Shown here: piece by piece, positions 1 through 9,742 of the stretch
Numbering within the stretch: position 1 is the stretch's first letter
How the letters are laid out: every line of letters starts with the position of its first letter
NCBI GenBank assembly: GCA_934045075.1
Contig: OW203736.1
Span: forward strand, 22,793,805-22,857,804
DNA length: 64,000 nt
Direction of reading: 5' to 3'
From: Yponomeuta sedellus
Taxonomy: Eukaryota; Arthropoda; Insecta; Lepidoptera; Yponomeutidae
Translations under genes and position numbers: made by a program
Notes under the pieces: model-generated
What the model was told of the DNA's origin: nothing
The model's database searches: none
What the model saw: only the letters and a program-made list of their open reading frames with translations

Positions 1-115
1 CTACTGCCAAGGGCTTACATCATTTATAAAGTCATCTATTCTATAATAGGCCTTTTTACACAGCGCCTTTTTAATGAAATTTTTAAATTTGCTGTCAGGC
101 AGGGATAGAATATGT
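1..115 (-). pseudogene. C-terminal end of a jockey-like LINE reverse transcriptase, severed by the 116-4509 transposon
   Basis: Read on the minus strand, these bases encode the last ~37 residues of a non-LTR reverse transcriptase (ILSLPDSKFKNFIKKALCKK, then a short tail), with the stop at 1-3. The piece continues the frame of the RT segment that starts at 4510: one copy of ATGT lies on each side of the intervening DNA, and removing the insert plus one ATGT restores an uninterrupted NKIP-EH-ILSLP reading. The family assignment (jockey superfamily) rests on the larger piece. Confidence 0.75.
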
Positions 116-784
116 GGGTGAATTTCCCGGAACTAAAAATTGCGTGGCACCAATGAAATTGGTGATAAAAAAGAAAGTGTTAATATTCTAACATTTTTTT
201 ACGGTTAGATGATATAGTAATCTATGTGTAGCACTAAACATTTTGTTAATAAGAATAATGGATACTCCGAAAAAAAAATTTAAATCCCGAAATCTTTCAT
301 TGCCATGTTTGTCCGCACGTCACCTCGTTGTGTATTATTCTTCATTGATAAACATCAATTGGTTCTTTGTACTAAAAACTAATTTTATTTAATACATTAA
401 TAGTCATAGTATTGCACACTGGTTCCACGCCCTAAGAGTAGCGGTCATAGGGTTTCGCGATAATAATGACTGTCGTTGTCATAGCTGATTATTATTATTA
501 TGGTGTTTTGTAATACTTTAAGCCATAACACAATAAAAAAAAAACAAAATAATCTTAAAAAGCTTATTTTATTTACAAAATTATGCATTTTTATTACACT
601 TAAAAGAAGGTTTGCAACTTAATAACTATTAAACCTTACTATTTACATTTTATATTACAAATAAAGTAAATACTTAACTAACATCTAAGTACAAACACAC
701 AATTGGACAAAAAATATTATATTTACATAATAGGAGTTATGTAAAAAATAACATAAATACCTATCTTATTTTTTACATTTTTTC

Positions 785-3095
785 CTAAACCGACAACAAA
801 TTTAATACTTCTTTTGATAGAATAGACTTCTTCTTCTGTGGTAACCTTCTTAAACTAGAAATATAAGGATCCGAATTAAGGAGAAGTCTATGTATCAAGT
901 CGGTGTTTGTGACAACCCGAGACATTTTCCTCGTGTTGTCACGCCTGAAGAGTTTGATTAATTTATTGCAAGATTCGGCGGCCTCTTCCGAAAGCTCACC
1001 TATTGACAATAATGCGTGTTCAATTACTTCCGACCCATGAATGAGGACCTTATGTACAGACGATGGCAAGTTGTACCATGGATAGGTAGCAACAAGTTTA
1101 CGTGCTGTTTCTAGAGAATACTCTTTAAAAGTGGCGTTATTAATTTTGTATCCCGACGAAAGACACTGCAGCAGATTATGACATCTGTCAATAAGGATTT
1201 TATCTAATCCAGTAATTTCCGCTGAAACCGCTGAGTTAGAAAAAAACTTTCTGGCAGTGTTTCCGTCGTTAGATGTGCCACTTCCTCCACTTCGCGGTTT
1301 GTCGACTATTAGACCAAGTTTCTGCCTAAACTGTTGCTGCACATGTTGTTTTTTTTGTGCAAGAAGAGCTTTTTCGTCTGAAGAACGTACCTGCCATTTC
1401 TTTATGTCTAATCTATAAGAAACGTGAATTAAATATTCGAAGAATCGGATATACGAGTGAAGAGGAGATAGTCCAAATTGATAGGTACCACTATCTGCAG
1501 TTTTGCTCAGCGATTTATCAATGTCATTCATCTCTTTTGGAGTTGAACCACAAATATAACATCTACTACAAGATGTATCGCTCAGAGCACTGCACACTTT
1601 ACCATCAACCATGGTTAATTGTAAAGAATGCTGCACTTTTATTTCATATTCACCGTGAGTGAAAGAAGTCGGTTGTAAACTATCAATTTTAGTCTTGAAA
1701 TAAGCTTCTTCTTGCACAGAAAGGTCTTTGGATTCTTTGGCAAATTGGAATCGAATAGGCCTACAATACCTGGTGGAAGAAGGGCGCGGATTTTTCCAAA
1801 CTATTTGATCTGGGTCGGAGGTATTGGACTTACAAACCAATTGAAGAGGACAATATGAAGTAACAAACATACTGCCATCATCATCGATACCAGAATCTCC
1901 AAAAATCTGTTTATATTCGCTGTGCCCCGTACTCCCATCGAAACCCCATTTTCCAATCAAAACAAATTCTTTATTAGGGTCAATATTATTCAAAACGGGT
2001 TTTTGGGATTCTAGTATCCGGCAAGCAGTATGATCTAACAATGATTGTAATTCTACTTCAGCAGATGATTCCGTGATAAACTCTTGCGATGGATAGCACC
2101 GCTTCTTAGCTTCTAACACTTTTTGATAAGATGGTAATGCATTAGGTGATTTTGCATTAACGAAGTCTTTCACCAAAAGATACTGATGTTTAGTCAGTTT
2201 TGTCTCATTTATAAGAGACAAGACTTCGTCAGTGCTGAAATTTAAAGATGCAGCGGCGTTAGATAGACTAGAATCGTCCAACAAAGAATTTATCGCAGAA
2301 CTGTCTACTTTACTTAACTCTGCAAGCCTGCGGCGTTTTGATCTCTTGCTACATTCCTCAAAGTCCTTCCTGTGCTGGTGCTGTTGGGTGCTTGTCGAAG
2401 CTTCTGCTGCTGGCCGTTGGGTGTTGTGGCTCCCTACTGTTGCACAAGTTGGCAGAACGCAAACTTCAATTTCGTTCAGCCAGTCTCCGTACTTAGAGAC
2501 CATGCGAGAATGGTTGCGCGTGACTTGCTTCCAAATTGCTACCAATCTTGTACAAACTTTAGTAACTCTTTTTTCCAAGTCATCAGCAATGTAATTCTCA
2601 ACATCAGGCAGCAATTGTATTAGGTCTCGAAAAACTCGATGCCAACGCTCCAGTTCAGATTTGCTGTCTTTAATAGACAGCCAAGTATCTAGTACAAGCA
2701 TTCTTTTGAAAGAACACTTAATACTAGTACCTAAAACAAAATAAAAATACGTTAAAAGCGGATCAAAATAGATACATGTTTCGTAGCAAGTGCTACGCGC
2801 CTGCTACGCGTTCAGGCGCGCGGCGTAGCACCTGGCTGCACCTTACAGACGCAGCATGACGCAGCTAAATTTGGAGAGGCCTAGTAGTAGACATTGTAAC
2901 CCATATTTCTATACCAAATTGAATGGTACAAGTAGGTACAAACATAAGTAAAAGCTTCAACGTAAAAAATATACAGACATAAATACATAAAAAATGCCAC
3001 GTTGGCGTAGCACTCTATTTAAAAAAAAAATGTAGAAGGAAAAGGCAAAATAGTAAAGTAAATTAATAATACATACCTGTGACTTCAAATTCCAT
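785..3095 (-). CDS. RAG1-core-like DDE transposase, two coding exons (3095-3077 and 2730-785)
   Basis: The main exon holds 638 codons from an internal Met at 2701. Upstream on the minus strand it stays open to a clean acceptor (tttgttttag at 2731). A 19-nt mini-exon at 3095-3077 (MEFEVT plus one base, donor gtatgt) joins in frame, giving ~654 aa. Seen in the protein (654-aa numbering): KWGFDGSTGH with a candidate first catalytic Asp at 271; a CxxC pair (CSRCYICG); a segment GLSPLHSYIRFFEYL at ~424-437; SNDGNTARKFF; and a C-terminal block HKVLIHG...LSEEAAESCNKL with candidate catalytic Glu at 588-592. The order and spacing resemble the RAG1 catalytic core (D, zinc-binding pair, NGNFARKL-like block, SEGNES-like block). 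At the place where RAG1 has its second Asp this protein reads LHSYI. No stop or frameshift interrupts the frame. Role inferred: cut-and-paste transposase of the surrounding element. Confidence 0.7.
2788..2831. repeat. GC-rich hairpin in the transposase intron
   Basis: GTGCTACGCGCC pairs with a downstream GGCG-CGTAGCAC arm, and the middle repeats TGCTACGCG. It lies within the predicted 346-bp intron, which is otherwise AT-rich. Confidence 0.5.
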
Positions 3096-3628
3096 TGTAA
3101 AATAGCAGGTCACAGACAAGTTGGAACTTAAACACACGCGTCGCGTCTTGGGCTAATTAAAGCACTTGGTGATAACAGGTTGATGACTAATTACTTGTGT
3201 TCACTTCGGATGCCGAAAAAGGAATGTTGGGAACAATAGATTGCGAAACCTTTTATACCCTCAGGTAGTATGACAATTAGTGGGTAACTGAGCCAGATAT
3301 CATGGCTTAGCTCAGTCATTGCCATCCGAGTCCTATGACCTACTACGGTACCACCGTGTATTGTTACGAAACACATTTATTGAAATATTTACACAGTACA
3401 ACGAATGGTTAATAGAAATGTATCTGTCCCAGAACTACCGTTAATCGCCGTGTCCTAATCATGTTCAAGTATATTGTTTTACCTAACGACTTGTTTTCCA
3501 TTCCCGGTAAGCGAAACGTTTGTGTTTAATGCCGCTTAAGTGCTCGTCGCAGAAAGACGTACGCACGTGCCTGCGTTTTCGCGATATTCGTTAAGTCAAT
3601 ATTTTTTTTTGTTGCTGGACATTTTTTC

Positions 3629-4336
3629 TTTCATTGCCGTGGATAGGTATAACTTCTATTTAAATTAAGATTGTCATCTTAAGTAAACATTCGATAGAAC
3701 GCTATTTCTCTTATGATTATTTGTCAAGTGTTTACTTTGTCGAATGGTTAATAGATTTTTTGTTATTTCTATTTATTGCCTCGATTTTCATCACCGTGTT
3801 TTCATTGCTGTGGTTTCCGTGGGCGAAATTTGCTATGGTAATGAAAAAAAAGGCACATCAATGAAAGAAAATTAATTGCCATGCTTTATAAAACAAATTA
3901 AATTCATTGCCGTGGCCAAGTATTTCATTTCCGTGACTTTTGTTTTCATCGCCATGTTATGATTAGGTAAAGAAAATGTATTTTATCATCTTTTAGTAAC
4001 ATTTAGTACTTTATCAATCGTGTAATACACACTCACAAACGAACGCACCAGCACATACTGCAGTCTGATTTTAATAATGGATTGTTTATTTTTAAGATGC
4101 CAAGATGCCCAAAATAAAATTATATGAGGAGGAGAGAAAGGAGAGAAAAAGATTGGCTGAAAAAAAAGACGTCAAAAATTAAGAAACGACCCATATCTGG
4201 GTTTGCATTTCCCTCTCGGAGAAATAAAATATGTTTTCATTTCCGTGGGTTGATTCTTTCATTCCTATGGCACAGTTATTTCATTGCCGTGGACGCTTGT
4301 TTCATTGCCGTGCACTCATGTTTCATCGCCGTGGCA
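3629..4336. repeat. Clustered subterminal repeats, consensus TTTCATYGCCGTGG
   Basis: About twelve imperfect copies lie here, for example at 3629, 3786, 3800, 3902, 3923, 3943, 4235, 4257, 4279, 4300 and 4320, nearly all in one orientation. One forward copy (296) and one inverted degenerate copy (~147-157) sit near the opposite end of the element. Clustered subterminal repeats in DNA transposons commonly bind the transposase; that role here is inferred. Confidence 0.7.
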
Positions 4337-4509
4337 CGAAATTTTTAGACCAGTTTATCTTGCTAGTATTTTAAGTTATCAGATAGATACTAAGCAAGAG
4401 TACATACATTATCAAAAACAACAATAAAAGAGTTTTGTTTTGTAAAAAAACCTTAAGATAAAAAAGTACATGGAAATGAAGATTTTATAAGACCTGTTGA
4501 AATTCACTC

Positions 4510-5512
4510 ATGTTCTGGAATTTTATTGTAAAAACGTACACTTAGTCCTACAAAAGATGCATTTACCTTGGCTAATCTGAATTTAGATAAAGCAACTTTG
4601 TTTCTGTTTCTAGTGTTTACGTTATGGATATCCCTGTTTAATTTAAATGTTGTTAAGTTTTTTCGTACATACATTATGTTATCGAATATATATTGGCAAG
4701 CCATCGTTAGAATTCCGATTTCCTTGAAAATATCCCTTAGCGATTGCCTGGTAGGTAAATTGTAGATAGCTCTAACAGCCCTTTTTTGTAGAATAAAAAC
4801 TGTTTCTATATCTGCCGCACGCCCCCATAGTAACAAACCATATGACATAATACTGTGAAAATAACTGAAATATACAAGCCTCGCAGTTGACACATCTGTT
4901 AGTTGCCTAATTTTTCTAACTGCAAATGCGGCTGAACTTAACCTACCCGCTAGATTTTTTATGTGTGGACCCCATTGCAGTTTCGAGTCTATTGTAATAC
5001 CTAAAAACACCGTGGACTCTACTAAGTCTAGTCTGTCACCAGCTATAATTAAACTTGTGTCCACTTTTTTTACATTGGGCAATGAAAACTTTATACATTT
5101 TGTCTTTTTCGCATTCAACATGAGATTGTTTACAGTAAACCAGTTTAACACTTTAGAAAGGGCATTGTTTACATCGTCTAGATTAGATTGACCTCTCTTG
5201 ATTTTAAAAATTAGAGAAGTATCGTCTGCAAACAATACTATTTGTGACAATTTCTCAACTAGGTAGGGCAGATCATTTACATATACTAAGAAGAGGAAAG
5301 GCCCCAAAATAGAACCCTGAGGAACTCCTATTTTAACATCAGATCCAGAAGACTTAACCCTATTTATGTCAACTTTCTGAACTCTGTATGCTAAATATGA
5401 TTGAAGAAGAGCTAGAGATCCATTACTGAGACCGTATCTATTCAATTTACAAAGGAGCGTTTTATGGTCTACACAATCAAAAGCTTTAGAAAGGTCACAG
5501 ATACGCTTGCAC
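4510..5512 (-). pseudogene. 5'-truncated jockey-superfamily LINE reverse transcriptase, split by the transposon
   Basis: An open minus-strand frame covers RT motifs from [15 protein letters not shown] (motif A), through GVPQGSILGPFLFLVYVNDL (motif B), to LFADDTSLIF (catalytic FADD) and a LLWGRAADIETVFILQKRAV thumb/C-terminal block, ending NKIPEH at the transposon junction. The endonuclease and the RT fingers are missing: at ~5512 the homology stops against an unrelated plus-strand LINE tail. The last ~37 residues lie at 1-115. Apart from the split the frame is intact over ~330 codons, so the insertion is not very old. Confidence 0.85.
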
Positions 5513-5514
5513 AG

Positions 5515-5890
5515 TCCCATATCCATGCGACCGCCTGCCATGCAGGGGCGGCGGCGTCCAACGCAGAGTCGAATAAGAGGCACAAATATGCAGCCATAGG
5601 GCAGGGCTATATATTTGTGCCTTTCGGAGTAGAGACTCTGGGGCCCTGGGGTCCGGAGGCGAGACTCCTCGTTAAGGAGATCTCGTCGCGCCTAGTCGAC
5701 GCTTCAGGAGACCCGAGGGCTGGTGCTTACTTTGGCCAAAGAATAAGCCTAGCCATACAGCGAGGCAATGCCGCCAGCCTTCTTGGTACTCTGCCGCCCG
5801 ACAGCGATCTGGCTCAAATATTTTATTTAAAATAGAATGTTTTAGGTTTAGTTCCATTTTTATCATTTATTATTATTATTATTAATATTT
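5515..5890 (+). pseudogene. 3' end of a second, unrelated LINE (C-terminal ~100 codons plus ATT-rich tail)
   Basis: The plus strand reads HATACHAGAAASNAES, then VPFGVETLGPWGPEARLLVK and AYFGQRISLAIQRGNAASLL, ending at a stop near 5835. This block is a common C-terminus of non-LTR retrotransposon polyproteins in arthropods. It is followed by an (ATT)n stretch at ~5867-5890, consistent with a retroposed 3' tail. Only the last part is present, so it is a dead 5'-truncated copy. The clade is not assigned. Confidence 0.7.
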
Positions 5891-5910
5891 TTCTATGGCT
5901 AAATATGCTT

Positions 5911-7505
5911 TTATTGTTTTTCAAAGTATTCTCCACTAAGATCGATGCACTTTTGCATTCGATGAAACCAATTTGTAAAACACTTTTTCCACTCTGATTG
6001 AGGTATCTCCAAAACGTGCTGTTTGAACGCATCTACGGCATCTTCACGGGTCGAAAATCGTTGACCACGTAATTTATTCTTTACATTTGGGAATAAATAG
6101 ACATCATTGGGAGCCAAATCAGGGCTGTACGGTGGATGACCCATCAATTCTATTTTTTGACCATCCAAAAATGTAGTTGTTTCCTGAGATGTATGACAGC
6201 TGGCATTGTCATGGTGAAGTATGATTCTGCGTCGCTGGTTGTTTTGGCGTATTTCTTCAAATACTTCCGGCAAACAAATGGTCGTGTACCACTCCAAATT
6301 AACCGTCCTGCGATTCTCCAGTGGTATTGTAGCCACATGGCCATTAATACCAAAAAAGCAGGCCACCATTTGCTTTCAGTGCTTTTTGCACGAGCCACTT
6401 TCGTAGGGTTCGGCTCATTTTGAAACACCGTTGGTTTCAAACACCTGTTGATTGTTGTTTAGTTTCGGGATCGTACGCGTAGATCCAGGATTCGTCACCT
6501 GTGTAGATATTATAAACAGATTTTGAGTCGCCTCCGTTGAATTTTTTTAAGGTTTTCTTGAACCATTCGACGCGAGCATCTTTTTGATCCTGAGTTAAGT
6601 TGTGCGGGATCCAACGCGAACAAATTTTTTTTACAGACAAATGTTCATGTAATATCCTATGAATGCTCGTCATACATATGCCCAGAATAGCCTCTATCTC
6701 GCGATACGTAACATGGCGGTCTTGCATTATTAGTTTTCGCACAGCTTCAATATTTTGTGGCACAACCACCGATTTCGGGCGACCTTCTTTAACTTCGTCC
6801 GTGAGCTTACTGCGCTCGCGATTAAACTCACTAAACCAGTGATACACAGTCGTTTTTGATGGAGCTTCACCACCAAAAGTCGAAGTTCAATACTTTATTG
6901 CATTCCACAAGTTTCAAGGTTGTTACATTATAAGTTATAACTTAACAGTTATTTGATAAGATCTTTGTGGACCCTGTAGGGCACGCAACATTTTAAAGTG
7001 CTATATAAAAGTATGTATTACATTAATTTAAATTTAATTTGATTAATTATCATACAATTTTAATTAATTATATTTATAAAGTTACATTTATACAATTACT
7101 TATCTCATTTCATCTATACTATCTTTTAAATATTCTTCTATCGTATAATAACATTTTGAAATTAGTATTTTCTTTAAATCTTTATTGAAACTGTAGTCGT
7201 TATTTAATTCTTTTAGGTGATTTGGGAGTTTATTATAAATTTTTATAGCCATTACCAATGTACTGGAAGAGTGTAATTGCATTCGAGAGGTGGGTAATAA
7301 CAATTTATTTTTGTGTCTTATGGGTCTTATAGTGACATCTTCTTTTTTTATGAAAAGTTCTTTATGTTGTCTGACAAATTTTGAAATTTCTAATATGTAA
7401 ATAGATAGTAAGGTAAGTTAATTGATCTACGCACTGTTGTTGCGTTAAACAACGTCGAAAATCGTAATAAATCATAGCACGAATATTTTCACGAGTGAGT
7501 TCCAT
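5911..7505 (-). pseudogene. mariner (DD34D) transposase, frameshifted and interrupted
   Basis: The N-terminus begins MELTRENIRAMIYYDFRR at 7505, continues as CVDQL, is interrupted by a LINE fragment (6888-7415), and resumes as STFGGEAPSKTTVYHWFSEF. The first catalytic Asp is in TGDESWIY, the second in HHDNASCH and the third in SPDLAPND; exactly 34 residues separate the second and third, the mariner DD34D signature. The C-terminus ends at a stop at 5911. At least two frame changes lie near 6370-6440, between YDPETKQQST and MVACFFG. Family: Tc1/mariner cut-and-paste transposase inserting at TA. No inverted repeats could be delimited by eye. It is inactive because of the frameshifts and the insertion. 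Confidence 0.85.
6888..7415 (-). pseudogene. 5'-truncated LINE 3' end inserted in the mariner
   Basis: The minus strand encodes AIKIYNKLPNHLKELNNDYS and a CYYTIEEYLKDS tail, the last ~65 residues of a jockey/CR1-type RT, followed by an AT-rich 3' UTR ending ...GGAATGCAATAAAGTATTGA. AACT flanks both ends (6884-6887 and 7416-7419), a likely target duplication, and removing the insert rejoins the mariner frame as QL-TSTFGG. The same 3' terminus recurs at 53543-53575. Confidence 0.75.
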
Positions 7506-8346
7506 TTTTTCAGCGATATGACATTTTAAACCCAACAAAAACAAAACACTAACGTAGGTATATAAGAGAAAAATATTAGCGGCCAGTATTTAAAAAAAGA
7601 ACGAATTTGACCATGGAGGTCAGACATTGCGTTTAAATTTATTGGAATCCCAGATTCCGCATACATAAGTAGCAGCCTATGTACTCGTTATGTTTATTAA
7701 TATGACGGCGACGGGTGCATGAATAATCGAGCAGTCTATCTGTGGGATTTAATTGCAGTAAGACAAGTGTTGTATGGTCATTTTTGTAATTATAAAGTGT
7801 TTACCATTCATTAATCAGACACATTTCCTGATGCTAATGCGACGCTCCCGCGGGGGTGGTGTTGGGTGTGGGTGGTAGTGTACTGCGAACTTATGGGGCC
7901 TTAATTAACCTAAGGACCTACAATATAAGGTGCAGCTATCGTCGATAGCACCTACATCATCCTCTACATTGGTACAAATTTGTGTTTAATTAATCTTAGA
8001 ACCAGTTAATTCCTACAGGGCAGCAAAATACCGACAAGTGCGAGTCGGACATAAGCTCCGAGTTCCGTTCCGAAATAACATTGAAATGCATGTACGGAAA
8101 TGATTTTAGGTGTTGCGTGTAACAGAAATGATAACAGAAATCATTTCTTCAGTATCGATAAATATAAGTTTAAAATACACCATTTCATTTGTCAAGAATT
8201 GGTACTAATTGACCAAGTCAAGTATGAAGCTAGAAAATTACAATAAAAGTTAAAATGTCCGATGGTCCGCTATAAAATAAGTTGTAGATTTTGCCACTAT
8301 CTTTGGAGTGAGCGGTGACGCGGATTTTGGATGTAGGTAAGTATAT
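7506..8346. other. Unassigned intergenic stretch
   Basis: Presumably contains the 5' terminal region of the mariner. It is AT-rich, with one TATCGATA at ~8154, but no gene is recognised. Confidence 0.4.
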
Positions 8347-8590
8347 TTAGCTTCCGTGCTTCGCAAGGCACGTTAAGCCGTTGGTGCCGGATGTCATATA
8401 ATGGCAGTCGCTAAGCCACGTCAGAGGCCTTATGGGCGGCTTGATAACTTCTGACAGTAAGGCCCGCCACTCTCTTACAATCCTCCACCAACCCGGAATT
8501 GGCCCCCGTGGTGGAGTATGGCCTAAACTTCCTGCGATACAGGAAGAGACCCGTGCCCCAGCATAGGGGACATACAAGGGTTGATAACGA
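8347..8590 (-). repeat. Dispersed ~245-bp repeat, copy 1
   Basis: Nearly identical to the reverse complement of 21425-21665. Both can be read as a peptide containing IKPPIRPLTWL and GTNGL(A/T)CLAKHGS. Probably the conserved 3' part of a non-LTR element; its class is unknown. Confidence 0.7.
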
Positions 8591-9686
8591 TATTTATTTT
8601 GGCCTGTAAGGAAACCAGCAAAGTGCTTGTCGGTTTAGCCGGGAGACAGAGGGACGCCGACGAAAACATCCTTGGGAACACCCCGCTCTAATAATTGCGC
8701 CTTAAAATTAGTATTTCACACGGATATTTTCAAATGATTCCCTCAATCAAAAAATGGATTACCAACGCCACAGCCTCTACCCATAATATTTTCGAACTAC
8801 CAATACATTGTCGCTCCGCACTATGCTTATTACGTAACTTCCACCCAACACCCACTTGTCTTGGTCCTAAGCAAGGTACTCTGTGCTATGGTAACCAGGC
8901 AAGGCCATCATAAACATGGAAATACACCCAGACTGAGGACATTTGTACAAATGTACGGCGGCCCCCAGTGAGAATCGAGCCCTAGACCTGTGGCATGGTA
9001 ATCAGACGTGATACAGCTAGACCAACAGGACAGTTAAGATACCCCAAAACTATTTTGAAATATTCAGATAGATCTATGACAAAATTCACCTTTCTACTTC
9101 TAAGCGTCTATCCGTAAAGCCAAACTGCGAACAGAGAACAGACTGACGGACGGACATAAAAGGTGTGGGCCACACAAGAAGGACGTGGGGAGAGGGCGCG
9201 GAAAAGACGCGCGAACACAACACAGAGCTATCCCAGAGCACGGAATCCTAAAAAAAGTACCTACCATGATCGAGTCTGAGGCGTCAACAGATTTGAAGTA
9301 AACATTTAGAACGTTCGGCGTCGCGGACCATAAACGCTTCGTGAAACTGTGTTTGAGTCGTAGATAGAGTACTCCCTCTACGGTTTGAGTGGACGCGATA
9401 CTCTTTGTAGTTTGACCGGTCTAATAATTGATGTATTGGAAAAATTGGAACGCAGCCAAAAAAAGCCACTTTTGTCACTGTCAGTGTCACGCACGCACAC
9501 GGTCTGACACGGTGTCACTAGTGTCATGTCAGTGTTTGTTTATGAATTTGTTAATGTTCCAAATCGCTCGCTCTTTTATTTAATTACATCCAGGCGAGTT
9601 ATAAACCTCAAAAAGCATGAAAAATTACTTTGCAAACGTCATTCTACCGTAATTTAAGTCGTCATCTCAACTACACACAGTCCAAC
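8591..9686. other. Upstream flank of eIF2D
   Basis: No coding region recognised. The last ~100 bp before the ATG at 9687 presumably contain the eIF2D 5' UTR and core promoter, but no TATA box or clear initiator stands out. Confidence 0.4.
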
Positions 9687-9742
9687 ATGTTCTGCAAGCC
9701 ATTTAAGATCAAATCCAACAATGCGTTGAAGAACACAGAAAA
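9687..9742 (+). CDS. eIF2D: eIF2D exon 1
   Basis: Starts MFCKPFKIKSNNALK; donor AA|gtaagt, phase 2. The start is supported by the family's conserved MF-K-F-(R/K)-(V/I)-KSN opening. Confidence 0.9.

Larger units (their letters stand above)
116..4509 (-). mobile_element. 4.4-kb DNA transposon with a RAG1-core-like transposase, short TIRs and 4-bp ATGT target duplication
   Basis: Boundaries come from three agreeing signals. The host LINE frame breaks at both points. ATGT is duplicated at 112-115 and 4510-4513. The ends are inverted repeats: GGGTGAATTTC at 116 and GAAATTCACTC ending at 4509. Inside them lies a second inverted pair, CTAAAAATT(T)-CGTG-CCAC-type sequence at 133-157 and 4321-4348. 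The element encodes one spliced transposase on the minus strand and has many degenerate copies of TTTCATYGCCGTGG, mainly between the gene's 5' end and the right terminus. A 4-bp duplication is typical of the Sola superfamily, whereas canonical Transib elements make 5-bp duplications and begin CACWATG. The protein's C-terminal half nevertheless looks RAG1/Transib-like, so the superfamily is left open. Confidence 0.75.
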
